Below are positions 1-11,000 of a DNA stretch of 64,000 bases, one piece after another. The position numbers were made by a program, and so were the translations under genes. This DNA is from Phaseolus vulgaris. Taxonomy: Eukaryota > Streptophyta > Magnoliopsida > Fabales > Fabaceae. A model generated the notes under the pieces. The model was not told the DNA's origin and ran no database searches. It saw nothing but the letters and a program-made list of their open reading frames with translations. Numbering within the stretch: position 1 is the stretch's first letter; the number at the start of each line of letters is the position of its first letter. Where the stretch lies: contig NC_023750.2 of assembly GCF_000499845.2 (NCBI RefSeq), positions 7,841,082 to 7,905,081 on the forward strand. The letters run 5' to 3'.

Positions 1-330
1 ATTTTGATGTGCGCTTATAAGTTTCGTCAAATCCTCTCATAAAACAACTTTGTCATTCAAGTTGCATGAAACGTAAACGTTGATCACTGTACATCTGATT
101 CTTGACTTGAGGTGCTGGCCAAAAATTTCTATATACATGATTATCGTAGTAGAACGCTTCTTTGTGCCACATAGACAATATATTTTCAACACCATTTGCA
201 GATGTATTATGTATCCATCCGACATTACTAACTCCCCATAATGAAAAGCATATGAAATCTGACAAGATATTAGTTTTTGTCTCTTGTAGGCATAAGAATT
301 TTGCACTCTCCTTAGTAGTAGTGCATTGTT
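1..330 (-). pseudogene. LINE endonuclease N-terminal fragment
   Basis: Minus-strand translation gives a CLQETK motif near 290-310 followed by a stretch containing LWGVSNVGWIHN and ILSMWHKEAF. This order is typical of the apurinic/apyrimidinic-type endonuclease at the N-terminus of plant L1-like LINE ORF2, and it matches the equivalent part of the LINE at 8107-12280 (CLQETK, then MWGSNEID and a VIMMW stretch). Reading goes toward position 1, so the rest of ORF2 lies outside the window or is lost. No intact frame continues, so this is a dead fragment. Confidence 0.6.
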
Positions 331-342
331 CTGCCTTAGTGT

Positions 343-660
343 AGTTAACACTAGTATGATACTAACATAAATATTTTTATTTATTAAAAAAATTAAAATA
401 GTTACTATCATTTTAAAATTGACTAGACCGACTCTATTAGTATCAACTTAACCAACATTAATCTGATAAAATATTTATTTATTAAAAATATTTAAAATAG
501 TTAGTATCAACTTAGAGTTGACTAAGTCAACTTTATCAATAATTAAATCATTTAAAATAATTTTACATCTTTTAACTTATTTTTTAAATTAACTATTTAC
601 ATGGTTTTAAAATCGGTTAAATCAATTTTAATAGTGTTACAATTTTTTCGAAATTAATAT
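343..660. repeat. AT-rich unclassified repeat with internal direct duplication
   Basis: Two diverged copies of an AT-rich block, about 110 bp apart, share TTTATTTATTAAAAA followed by AAAATAGTTA-TATCA. The block opens with AACACTAGTATGATAC and closes with a roughly inverted AATAGTGTTAC. That would fit a decayed CACTA-type MITE, but the inverted match is short and no target duplication is visible. No coding potential is seen here or in 660-985. Confidence 0.3.
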
Positions 661-986
661 TTAAAAGTTAATTCAATATTTTTTTCGTAGTAAATTGAGA
701 TATTGAGAAATGCTCTCATCCTGCTCTTCTACGTAACTAAAGGTTGTATTCACTAATAAAATGAAATATGTTTTTAATATACAATTCAGAAATGAAGATC
801 CAACCTAAGTCATCATGTATAATGTTTTTTATATTAAATAACTGAATTTGTTATTTTTCACGCCGCAAAACTGTGGAAAAGGTATAAAACTTTTTCTCTC
901 TCGTCTAAAAGAATTATGAAGAACCCAAGTATTTGGTTGACTACGTATAAAATTAAAATTTAATAAAAACAAATTCAAAAGCATAA

Positions 987-1368
987 TACCTCCTAAAAAA
1001 TAATAAAATAAAAATTAATTTTTAAGACAAAAAATAATTAATTGTTATAGTGACTAAATTAGAGATCATTTTAGAAATTAATTTTTTTTTCAAATTAGTT
1101 TATATTATTGTCAAATGGTTTTTAAATTAGTAACTAATTAGTTACAAAAGTTTTTGCTACCAAAGTTAGAATCTAAATAATTGGTAGTTAAAATCTTGGT
1201 AGTTAATTAGATACCAATTTAGAAACTATTTAACAATAATAGAAACTAATTTAGAAACCAAATTATTTTTTAATTTCTAAAATTGTCTCTAATTTAGTCA
1301 CTATTTCAATTAATTAATTTTGGTTTTTAAAATTGATTTCTGTTTTATGGTTTTCTTGTAATCACTGT
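987..1368. mobile_element. Foldback CACTA-type MITE, degenerate copy
   Basis: The copy matches the MITEs at 31170-31527, 33713-34049 and 61612-62005 through shared blocks such as GTGACTAAATTAGAGA, GGTAGTTAATTAGATACC and CAATAATAGAAACTAATTTAG. The two halves are inverted repeats of one another, so the element folds into a long hairpin. The right end reads TTTTCTTGTAATCAC, a mutated form of the family end TTTTCTTGTAGTG. The left end is eroded. It carries no gene. Confidence 0.6.
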
Positions 1369-2331
1369 AAATTTAGGCAAAAAAAAAATCTTAAAAAAAA
1401 AATAAGAAAAAAAAATTCTTATGCAGATTATGTTTATTAAAATACTAATGGTCAAACATTGCCTCCTTATGATTTCCCTAAGTCTTGTGACGAAATGAAT
1501 GTTTATTTTACAATTTCTTGCCGTTGACTAGTCTTCCATGCATGTTAATTTAACATTCTTGCACGCATGCAAGGAATAATTTTATAATGTTATTGAACAT
1601 ATGTTTCATGCATCATGATTCATATAAAGAAATAAATACTTTATTTCCTTATAAAAGTTTCAACATCTATGTTGCTTTGTGAGCAAAGAATAATATTATA
1701 AGGCTTGATATTGTCTTTTTAATAAAACGCATTAACCATTCGGAAGATCAGCTTCTTATTTTATAGTTTATATAATACCTAAAATCAGTTGATTATTTTA
1801 ATCCTCTAGATCTTACCAAATGCTACATATATTTAAAAACTTTAAATAAAAAAATTCACTTGCAATGATAAGATTCCATTTGGCGTGGCTGCCAGCAGTT
1901 ACCTTTTCTTTTCAAAAGCAAAACTAGTTTGACAAGAAAACAAGGTTAAAATTATGGAAAATTATGTTTTAACAACCTCTAGAGAATTGTATACATCTCT
2001 ATAATGAAATCAATCTATGTTTCATAATTTACATAAGAAAGGATGTTGAATGTTCTTAAAAACCTTTTCTTGTTTGTTTTATGATAAAACAATTGTTTTA
2101 AAAACATTTTTAAATTGAAGATTGAAGAAAAGAAAAAATTAACCAAATATTTTTATATTTATTCATTTAAATCACATAAACTAATGTTCTAATTTTGGAA
2201 AATCTTTGAGTTCTATTAATCACAATGGATTACAATTATCATTCTCCAAACAACTTTTTCAAGTAGTTTTTTTAAGCAACGACTTAGGTTTTTATTCACT
2301 TTCTAAGTATATTTTTTTCTCTAGTCTCTCC
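1369..2331. other. AT-rich intergenic stretch
   Basis: I see no open reading frame of note, repeat family or RNA gene in this stretch. It is AT-rich with short homopolymer runs. Confidence 0.5.
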
Positions 2332-2464
2332 ACACTTGTACTTTCAATTTTGGTTAGTCGTTAAGTAATTTGATTTTGGCCATTTTTTGTATAAGGGTTG
2401 GGGCATCCCTAAAGTGTCTCATTCTATTTTATTTATTCTTTGTTGATAAAAAAACACTTGTACT
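2332..2464 (+). mobile_element. 5'-truncated LINE 3' tail with 11-bp TSD
   Basis: An insert of about 111 bp (2343-2453) ends in the LINE tail signature GTATAAGGGTTGGGGCATCC, then TTTATTCTTTGTTGATAAAAAAA. It is bracketed by direct copies of ACACTTGTACT at 2332-2342 and 2454-2464. A direct repeat around an A-ended tail is the hallmark of target-primed reverse transcription, so this is a severely truncated LINE copy. Confidence 0.75.
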
Positions 2465-2559
2465 CTCACAAATATTCTCCTGCACAATAGATTTTTTAGG
2501 CCTTTTGTAACCTGTATACAATGCATGGTTCTGACTTAAACATAAATCTCTTTCTCATA

Positions 2560-2857
2560 CTCTATAAGAGAGAGATGGTTTGATTCAACTAAATGTTTGG
2601 TCTTGGATAACTACTAAAGTGACTTCTATTTATTTTTCTTTTTCTGATTGGTGTCTTGATTCTCTGACTTGTATGTATTTTATAAAGAGTCTTTAATTCT
2701 TTAGGCCTTTAGTTTTAGTTTTAGTTGGATGGGACTGAGATGCTTGCTTGTTTTCTTGGGTGCCTTAAGTTACTACATGTTAAATGGAGTTGGTTTCTAA
2801 TTGGTAGGTTATGATAAGTCTTAATGGTTTTGTTTTCTTAGTAATTGTATAAATCAG
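2560..2857 (+). mobile_element. LINE 3' terminal fragment
   Basis: Conceptual translation contains an FSDWCLDSL-like stretch (around 2640-2670), corresponding to the C-terminal SDWCL motif seen at the ends of the LINEs at 8107-12280 and 45245-47262. It is followed by a 3' UTR-like GT-rich tail that ends near GTATAA, where CACTA-type repeats begin. There are several stops and no intact frame. Confidence 0.55.
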
Positions 2858-3060
2858 GTTTTTATAACGACAGTTCTGGAATCGTCGTTATAAAATCACA
2901 TTAACGACATATGAAAAAACTGTTGTTGTTCTATCAAAATAAATGAAAAAAATGCATTTATAACGGCTGTTCTAAATTGGAATCGTCGTTATAACCCTAA
3001 AAATAGGCTTTTAAAGACAGTTTCAAACTAGAACCGTCGTTATAAGCGTATTTTTTTAAA
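2858..3060. repeat. CACTA-like subterminal repeat block
   Basis: At least four copies of a motif related to TATAACGACRGTTCT occur here in direct and inverted orientation (for example near 2863, 2887, 2960, 2985 and 3040). Clustered short motifs in both orientations are typical of the subterminal regions where CACTA transposase binds. No CACTA terminus is visible at the left edge, where LINE sequence abuts. Confidence 0.5.
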
Positions 3061-3770
3061 AGAATATTTATTATTATATATATATATATATACTCTATCC
3101 TGCATAAAATACCTAATTTCCATAACAATAATACAATATGAAAGTCTACATACAATACATTAGTACATATAACATTCTACAAAATGTTTTACAAATATAT
3201 GAAAAAGTTCTATGTCATTGTAATAATTCATATATCCTAAAGTGTAATACATCGTTACCTTAAGGTGCATCCAAGTGAGCTTCTTTGCATTTGCACTTCC
3301 CATCCGACTCAACATGTTATATCCAGAATAAGCATTGAAATAATAAGATTAAAATGTTATAACACATAACATTATGTAATGTAATGTATGAGTAATAAAT
3401 TTGTGAATGTAATATAATGATAATGGTTTGATAAATCTCTAATTTATACTAGGAAACATCATACAAAATTTCAGAATTTTTTTACAAATGAAAGTATGAG
3501 AACTAAAACCTTAAAATACCTAAATAATACTTAAAAAAAAAAGAGTAAACAATGGATTCGTTACCTCGTTTCGAGCAACTTTCATTTTTTGCGCGTTTTC
3601 ATCTGACTTCTCTCTCAAAAGTTATGGTCATTTGAAGTTTTTTCGACGTAATTTTTGGCAACTCCAAATCTATGACTATTCTCTTCAAATATCCACTAAA
3701 AGAAGTTTCCCCAAATCCTAAACTACTAAGTAATCAACACATACCTGCAAGTATTTAATTAAAAAAGACT
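3061..3770. other. Probable CACTA interior, no intact gene
   Basis: A TA microsatellite lies at about 3077-3093. Minus-strand coding-like scraps occur near 3255-3345 (an NMLSRMGSANAKKLTWMHLK stretch) and 3560-3690. They sit behind the CACTA-like subterminal repeats as a terminal exon of an element gene would, but the identity is not established. Confidence 0.3.
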
Positions 3771-3782
3771 TCAAACTTACGT

Positions 3783-3950
3783 GTGGAGGTCCAACGTCGT
3801 GGAGAGGTATGTTTAATGTTGGAGTTTTGTAGTGTCTGTTGGATCCCTAGTTGGTTGGGTATCAAGAAGATTGATTTGGGATGTTTGTTTAAGGGTTGTA
3901 ACATTCTCGAAGAGTCTCATTTTATTTATTTATTCTTTCCTGATAAAATT
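3783..3950 (+). mobile_element. LINE 3' tail fragment
   Basis: The segment contains TTGGATCCCTAGTTGGTTGG and a degraded tail (GTTTAAGGGTTGTAACATTC, then TTTATTCTTTCCTGATAAAA). The reverse complement of 28360-28480 carries the same order of motifs, so these are copies of the same LINE 3' UTR. No open frame or clear target duplication was found. Confidence 0.6.
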
Positions 3951-4925
3951 GTTAGTTTCTATTTTATTATGTATAAGTATTAGAACACCGGTTTATATTT
4001 TTTTTATTAATAAAACATAATGGTGTTTAGTACTTGCAATGCCTATTTTCCTATTATAGAAAAATCAAAACCTCTTCGCTTCGCTTGTTGAGTATAATAA
4101 TGATTTCTTTTAACACGTGGTTTTGATTAATTTCATGAAGAAGAGTAAGCAACCCTCATTAGACCATCTGACAAAGAGTAATTATCAGGACAAACCCAAA
4201 TAAATATTTAATTTATGATTGTGAATCACCTAATCCTATTAATTACTTTAATATTTTCTTCTGACTTTCTTCAACTCATGAACCAACGTCAGCAAATTGT
4301 GGACTGATATGAATAACGAAATCAAAATACGCGCTTATCAATTGTGATTCAATATTAATTATCTCCATCAATAACTTTTATATTGTTTATATCTCACAAA
4401 AAACCATAAAAAAGGAAGACAATGATTGTAACTTACACCTTGAATTTGAAGAAAACAATTTTAGTGATATCTTCATAGCACATAATAATAATCTATAACT
4501 TTACTAAAATCTCAGACTAAGAATTAGGCTTTTGATCAATTAAAAAAATCAAAGTTTATAAAATAATCTTTAAAATCAAAGACCTAATTGAGATAAAAAA
4601 AGAAGAAGATAGTAATAAGTTGACAAGTCTATGCCAACACACTCTCATTTAACAACCATCCATTTTTCAAGATTTATATAACATTTACTAAATTATTCTA
4701 TGTCACATCAACTTTGACAACTATATTTTTCATAAAATAAATATCAACTGGTAGGGTTCTTTTTTTCAAATCAGTGTAAAAAAACATTTTCTTACGAACA
4801 ATGAAATTGACTTTTTTTTCACACTTTCACTTGACAACAAATAATAATATTTTTTATTAGTTAAATGTAATATTTTGTTATTAAAAAGGGTTATAAAGTA
4901 GAAGTAAAAGAAAAAAAAAAGTGTG
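3951..4925. other. AT-rich intergenic stretch
   Basis: No supported gene, repeat family or RNA gene was recognised in this stretch. Confidence 0.45.
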
Positions 4926-5160
4926 AAAGAAATTTTTTTTTTATCATCAATGAATAAATAAAATAAAAGGGATACTTCAGGGGTATCCCAACCCATATAC
5001 AGAAACCAGAGGTGGACTTCCTATATCATCCACAAATCACAAAAGAAACCCTCATTTATGGTTAGAGCATAACAACCTTAAAGTAAGAAAACTATACCAA
5101 AAAGAAATAAAAAAAATAAAAAAAATAACCAACAGCCTCAAAGCAACATTCAACTATACC
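4926..5160 (-). mobile_element. LINE 3' tail, minus strand
   Basis: The reverse complement of the LINE tail signature is present: a T-run with TTTTTTATCATCAATGAATA, then GATACTTCAGGGGTATCCCA and CCCATATAC. The transcript sense is therefore minus. The sequence continues to about 5160 without an intact frame and then meets the GC-rich tandem array. Confidence 0.6.
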
Positions 5161-5245
5161 AAGACACCCAGAACCGAGGCCACCTACATTCACCTCCATT
5201 CACCTCGCCACGCGACGAGTTACCCATGCGCGTTGGAAAACGTAG

Positions 5246-5737
5246 GCAACCACCGACTTCGCACGTAAGGAGAGCACCGCTTCCTGGACCGGCGATCACG
5301 TTGACCTTTGCATAACTAGGCGACCACCGACTTCGCACGTAAGGAGAACGCCTGATCCTGGACCAGCGATCATGTTGACCCCTTGCATAGCTTCGTCGAC
5401 CATCGACTACACTCGCATGGAGATCGCCGCTTCATCAACCGGCGATCATGTTGACCCCTTGCCTAGCTTCGCCGACCACCGACTATGCACGCTTGGAGAT
5501 CGCCGTTTCATCAACCGGCTATCATGTTGCCCTTGTATAACTTGGACGACCACCGACTACACATTTCACCGATCAGCGATCATATTGACCAAAGGAGAGC
5601 ACCGCTTCAACAACCGGCGATCAAGTTGACCTTTGCATACCTTCGACGATCTCCGACTACGCTCACCTAGAGATCGCCGTTTCATCGACCGGCGATCACG
5701 TTGACGACCACCGACTACACACAATTGGGGAACACCG
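5246..5737. repeat. GC-rich minisatellite, about 75-bp unit
   Basis: Roughly six and a half units are visible. Most start with GACCACCGACT and carry GGAGANCGCCGNTTCATC, ACCGGCGATCATGTTGACC and a CTTGCATAGCTTCG-like spacer. TTGAC recurs at 5301, 5375, 5451, 5585, 5626 and 5701, about one per unit; at 5526 it is mutated to TTGCC. The block is strikingly GC-rich in an AT-rich neighbourhood. It lies about 220 bp beyond the stop codon of ERF-A. Frames that stay open across it are an effect of the period (a multiple of 3) and do not show a gene. Confidence 0.85.
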
Positions 5738-5960
5738 AGTACACACAAGTGGCAAAGAAATATTATTCAAAAAATTATTATCTTACCAACAAATAAATTT
5801 TTCTCTATCAAACCATAATTTGTAAGAGCATTTGCATATAACCTTCTCTAAACATACATGTAATTCGAGTTCCATCTTTAGATAAAAGCTCAAACTATCA
5901 TAAGTTGTCATCACACTTACTCAAACCCTAATATTATTTTGATCTAATGTTTATGGAAAA

Positions 5961-6614
5961 CTACCACATATCTAAGTCATTCATCTCCGAATCAACGAAA
6001 GAATTATCTTTACTCCGTTTTGCAGTCACCAACGACGACGATAAATTAGATGATAAAACCTCCAATGAACGTTTCTTTGATGTAACCCTAATTAGTTCTG
6101 CATCATCCGAACCAATCAAATGAGGAAAATTGAGCTTTGCTTTGGAGCCATGCATTTTAAATGCAGCTCGATCATAAGCCAAAGCTGCGTCCTCAGCACT
6201 TTCATAGGTTCCAAGCCACACTCTCCCACCATTCCTCTTAGCATCTCTTATCTCCGCCGCGTACTTCCCCCATGGCCTCCTCCGCACGCCGCGGTAGCTC
6301 AACCCTTTCACCGGAGGCGGCTGAATTCCACTCGCGGCATTAGTGTCACTGCTTTGACCCTCGTTTTCAATTTTAACTGCTGCATTGCTCACCCCATTGC
6401 CATTTGCCGGGAACCATCCGGTGGTGGCTGCGGCCTCACGCAAAGCGCCGAAGATAACCATGTCGTCGGCGTCGTTCTCCTTCAGCGGTAGCTCCGCCCA
6501 GTTCTCCGCGAAGAAAATGCTCCGGAAGCTGGAGCTACGGCTGAACAGCGTCGTTGCAGGTAGCTCAGAGAGATCAAGGACATTCTCGTTGGTGTTTGAA
6601 GCATGAGGGTTCAT
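5961..6614 (-). CDS. AP2/ERF transcription factor, group IX type (ERF-A)
   Basis: This is a 217-residue, intronless ethylene-response-factor protein that would act in the nucleus on GCC-box promoters in ethylene, jasmonate, pathogen or wound responses. The AP2/ERF domain covers residues about 107-164 ([18 protein letters not shown], then [18 protein letters not shown] and KLNFPHLIG). It has the ERF-type Ala and Asp in AAEIRD and all the Arg and Trp residues expected to touch DNA. An acidic N-terminal segment, [20 protein letters not shown] (39-58), resembles the activation-type motif of AtERF1/ERF2/ERF13-like group IX proteins. A basic SKKR at 179-182 may be a nuclear signal. The start is the first ATG of the frame, about 100 bp below a TATA box. 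Paralogue assignment within group IX is inferred. Confidence 0.93.
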   Translation of the reverse strand: MNPHASNTNENVLDLSELPATTLFSRSSSFRSIFFAENWAELPLKENDADDMVIFGALREAAATTGWFPANGNGVSNAAVKIENEGQSSDTNAASGIQPPPVKGLSYRGVRRRPWGKYAAEIRDAKRNGGRVWLGTYESAEDAALAYDRAAFKMHGSKAKLNFPHLIGSDDAELIRVTSKKRSLEVLSSNLSSSLVTAKRSKDNSFVDSEMNDLDMW

Positions 6615-6710
6615 CGTTCATACAAGTTTGACGTTTCGATAGTTTCGTAGGTTGTTGTTTGAGGTTTGTGCTTTGTGCTCTGTGAGTGTTGAGTATAGGT
6701 TTTTGTGTTT

Positions 6711-6720
6711 GCTTTATATA
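6711..6720 (-). promoter_or_regulatory. TATA box of ERF-A
   Basis: The minus strand reads TATATAAAGC about 97-106 bp upstream of the ERF-A start codon. This would place transcription start near 6680 and give a 5' UTR of roughly 65 nt. Confidence 0.7.
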
Positions 6721-6849
6721 TGAAAAGGTTGGATAGTGACGATTGAGAAAAGCACTAAGTGTGATTAATATTCAAATTGTGGAATTAATTAATGTTCACG
6801 AGTGGTTCCTTGAAGGTTCTTAATTTCGCATGTGGAATAGGGTTTTCCC

Positions 6850-6855
6850 CACGTG
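6850..6855. promoter_or_regulatory. G-box CACGTG upstream of ERF-A
   Basis: A perfect CACGTG palindrome sits about 236 bp upstream of the ERF-A ATG. It is the core recognised by plant bZIP and bHLH factors. Function is inferred only from position. Confidence 0.45.
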
Positions 6856-6987
6856 CTAAAATATTCACTTTTTTTCAATTTCAAAACACAGAAAAGTTGG
6901 TGATTAGTTGGTGTTTGTCCCCACTTTTAATTTTTATTCTGTTTTCACATTTCCCTTATAAGATTGGTCAGATTTGAGACTTGGAAG

Positions 6988-6999
6988 TGACGAACGTCA
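6988..6999. promoter_or_regulatory. as-1-like TGACG/CGTCA palindrome
   Basis: TGACGAACGTCA is a perfect 5-bp inverted TGACG pair with a 2-bp spacer, about 375 bp upstream of ERF-A. TGA-class bZIP factors bind TGACG pairs in salicylate- and defence-responsive promoters. The same block also contains a TTGAC W-box core on the minus strand (6996-7000). Confidence 0.5.
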
Positions 7000-8088
7000 A
7001 ATCATTTTGCTAGTTTTTAAAGTAAAGAATTAATGTCTCTAAAGGTGTACGTGTCTGCTATTCAACTTGTTCTGTTGAGACACTATATCGTAGTTCGACT
7101 TTTGCTTATTTTTCTGAAAGAAATTCTCTTTTGCTTTCTAAACTTTTTTATAAGCATCTCTAATTTGTATTAAAAAAAATTAGAAAACATATGAATGCAC
7201 CTTAAGATATTTTATAAGCCCTCAAAACTGTTAACTACCCTCCATGGGCATGAGTCGAGTAGTTAAAAAAAAAAACACTAAGAACTAGTTAATCTTCATT
7301 TGAGGCAAGATTTACTATTAGGATCACTACAAAAAAACCTAAAATTGCTGATAAAAAAAAATAGTTACCTAAGAGTTTCTTTGGTTAAGAGAAGGACATG
7401 AATTGCATTGGTTAAACTCATGATAGACGGACGCAAAAGAAAAGTTGTGTGGATTGGTCCGACATGTATCACACGTTAAGAGAAAGTGGAAGAGAAAAAA
7501 AAAATTGCATCGACTAATTTTTGTTAATAAATTATATTTATCATGTAATTTTAGTTAATAAATTAAATAAAAGTAGAGAAATGTTACCTAGTCGACACTA
7601 TGGACACCGCTAGGCATGCGTCGGCTTGACTAACGCAAGTTCTGTGTCAGATTTTAGTGTCGTTTTACATCGGTTTGAGTCAATGCAAAATAATTAATAA
7701 ATGTCAGATTCATCCTCTCACGCCCAGTTTCCCCCAAAATAAAATAAAAAAACCCCAAATTCAACAACATAACTTTTTCTCTCTGCGCAACTCCCTCCCT
7801 CCATCGCTTCCTCTCTTCATCGTCACCACCCTCGATACCAAGTCCAAAGTAATAATTTTTTCTCAAAAGACGGATGTTGAGCCCACAAGGAATAATTATT
7901 AAAATCTTAATAGTATTTTTCATTAAGTATAAGAATATGTACAATAATTTGATTTGAAAGATATTGACACAAGTTTGCATGAAAATTAAATGAAAACAAA
8001 ATAAAAGAGTAAAATAATTCAATTGAGAAAATTGTGAATGAGGTTAATCCTTCTCACTCGTTTGTATTTTCAATGAATAAAAAGGTAT

Positions 8089-11000
8089 AACATTCCATCT
8101 TTATTGGTAGCGGCAACTTTTGTAAGCCGAGACAGGGATTTTTTGGGAGAGAAGCAGGTGCGGAGTGCGTTGCGGAGATGGCAGAAACGGAGGGAGAAGC
8201 TTCAAAGAAAAAAAAAATTGTGCCAGAAGATAAGGTTAGGAACACATAATCTCAATGATCGTCCCATTGATAATGAGGTCAGAAATTGTAACAGGATATA
8301 CTGGTTGAAAAATGAGCATGTCAAAGCCATACGAATATGGAGGATGGGAAAGGAAATAGCGTTTTCATTTACAGGAGAGGAGGATGCGGTTATAGGACAT
8401 CTTTAGGAAATGGAGATGAGCGACAAGGGACCTATTAGAAAGGTGACTACTAGTAGGGTGGAGAACATAATTTCTGATGATGAAGATAATTAGCATGAAT
8501 ATTAGGGGAATAGGGGGATATGCTAAAAACAAATATATGGATGAGCTTATTAAGAAAGAACAAGCAGAAGTGGTGTGCTTACAAGAGACCAAATGAAAGG
8601 AGATAGGGAAAGAAATTATCTTTAAGATGTGGGGTTCTAATGAAATTGATTCGGTCAAGATGGGTGTTGTAAATAATGCAGGTAGGGTGATTATGATGTG
8701 GAGGAGAAGATGCTTACAAGTGACTACTGCCTTTGCTGGGGAGAATTTATGTATTATTCAAGTGGAGTCGGGGGGGCAACTCAGATTACTATTGCGAATA
8801 TTTACAGCGTTGGATCGTGTAGAGAAAAGAAAGTTATTTGGGAGGAAGTCTAGGAAACAAGAAGGATGCAAATATCTACGCCCTGGTGCGTGGTAGGTGA
8901 CTTCAATTCTATCAGGAGGTTAGGTGAGAGGAGAAGCGTGAACATCAATACGAGCTATAGCACGGAGATGAGAAGGTTTAACAATTTCATAGAAAAGATG
9001 GAATTGTTAGATATTCCGATGGTGGGGCGAAAGTTTACGTGGTATAGACCGAATGGAGCAACAAAGTGCAGAATTGACCGAATTTTAGTCTTAAGGGAGT
9101 GGCTGGAAAGATGGCTATATAGTGTACAAAATGTTCTTGGAAGAGTGGTGTCCGATCATTGTGCTTTTGTGTTAAATACTAGTTCTACAGATTGGGCCCC
9201 CAAACCTTTTAGGAGTATAAATGTTTGGCAAAAAAGATGGGAGGTTTAAGGATTTCTTCAGAAGCAAGTGGCAAAGCTATGAGGTACAGGGTAGTGGGAT
9301 TTATGTCCTCAAGGAAAAGTTTAAGAAGTTGAAAGCAGATCTAAAGGTGTGGAACAGAGATACCTTTAGAAACTTAAATCAGGCAGGGGAGGATATCCAG
9401 CGACGTATTCAAGATCTAGATGTCAGGGACGATGAGAGCGAGTTAGATGAGGAAGGGAGGGAGGAGGAAAGGATTTTGTTGGCAGAACAAAGAAGAACCA
9501 AGCATAGTCAGGAACTTCTTTTACAGTAGAAGGCCCGTCAAAGATGGTTGAAGCAGGGGGATTTGAACACTAGGTATTTTCACTTAGTAATCAAGTGGAG
9601 AAGGGTAAGAAACGAAATTAGTGAGTTGAGAGAAAATGGGTGTTGGCTCGAAGATCAAACGAAGGTAAAAAGGAAGGTAAGGGACTTCTTCAAGGCCAGG
9701 TTCAGCATAGGTGATAGGCCACAAGTCAAGCTTGATAATGCATTCTTTAACATAATTTCAAACGAGGATAATGGTATGTTGGTGGAAAGAATTACTGAAG
9801 AGGAAGTAAAGAATGCGGTGTGGAATTGTGATAGTTCGAAAAGCCCGTGACCTGACGACTTTAACTTCGGGTTCATCAAGTTTTACTGGGAAGAGATCAA
9901 AGTGGATGTTATAAGAGCGGTGAACAATTTTGAGGAGAATGGCAGGTGGCCAAGGGGAACAAATGCTTCTTTTATCTCACTTATACCTAAAGCGGATAAT
10001 CCCAACTATTAAACGATTTCATACCAATCTCTTTGGTCGGCTGCTTGTACAAAATTGTTGCTAAGATCTTGTCCTTGAGGTTGAAGAGGGTTTTGCACAA
10101 GGTCATCGATGTCAGACAGTCTGCATTTCTGACAGGTAGGGGGTTATTGGACAGTGTTTTAGTGGCAAATGAAGTCTTAGAAGAAGTGAAGAGTAGAAAA
10201 AGTAGTTGCATCTTCTTCAAGGTAGATTATGAGAAGGCATATGACTCAGTTGATTGAGACTTCATTTATTATATGTTACATAGACTTGGTGTTTGTGGAA
10301 AGTGGATTGAATGGGTAAAAGCTTGCTTAGAATCATCCTTGATCTCCGTCCTGGTGAATGGTAGTGCTACTCAGGAGTTCAAACCTAGGAAGGGGTTGAG
10401 ACAAGGGGATTCTTTAGCACCCTTTCTTTTCTTGATAGTGGCAAAGGGTTTAGCTGGCGTGGTAAGGAAAGAGGTGGAGAAGGAATTACTTCAGATTATG
10501 ACTGTAGGAGATAAGCAAGTAAAGGTGAATATGCTTCAGTATGCGGATGATACTCTGTTCTTTTGCAAAACGAGTCCACAAAATGCGTTCGTGATCAAAG
10601 TCATGCTTAATTGCTTTGAATTGGTATCAAGACTAACGGTTAATTATATGAAGAGTCGTATAGGAGGGGTGGGATGCAATCAGTACTTTATTCAGAGTTG
10701 TGCATCTATCTTGAATTGTGAGGTGATGAAAACTCCATTTAAGTATTTGGGGATGCCCATTGGGGGAAACCATAAAAGGAGAAGTTTCTGGGAGGGGGTG
10801 GTGGAGAGTGTGAGGAAAATACTAGGAAGATGGAAAGGCAAGATTATCTCAATGTTAGGCCACTTATGTTTGATTAAATCAGTGTTATCTTCATTACTCC
10901 TATTTTATTCGTCTTTATACAAAATATCAGTTACGGTGGTTGAGGAGGTGGAGAGACTACAGAGGAATTTCTTATGGGGGTGGGGCTCAGAAGGAAGGAA

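Noticed and set aside
5150..5748. Overlapping open frames of 60-85 codons on both strands as possible genes
   Set aside because: They run through the GC-rich tandem array; a period near a multiple of three keeps frames open on several strands. No domain and no conservation between frames.
6120..6491. Plus-strand 123-codon frame over ERF-A
   Set aside because: It is the antisense of the AP2 domain. A similar antisense frame at 47399-47662 helped to spot the ERF pseudogene but is not a gene itself.
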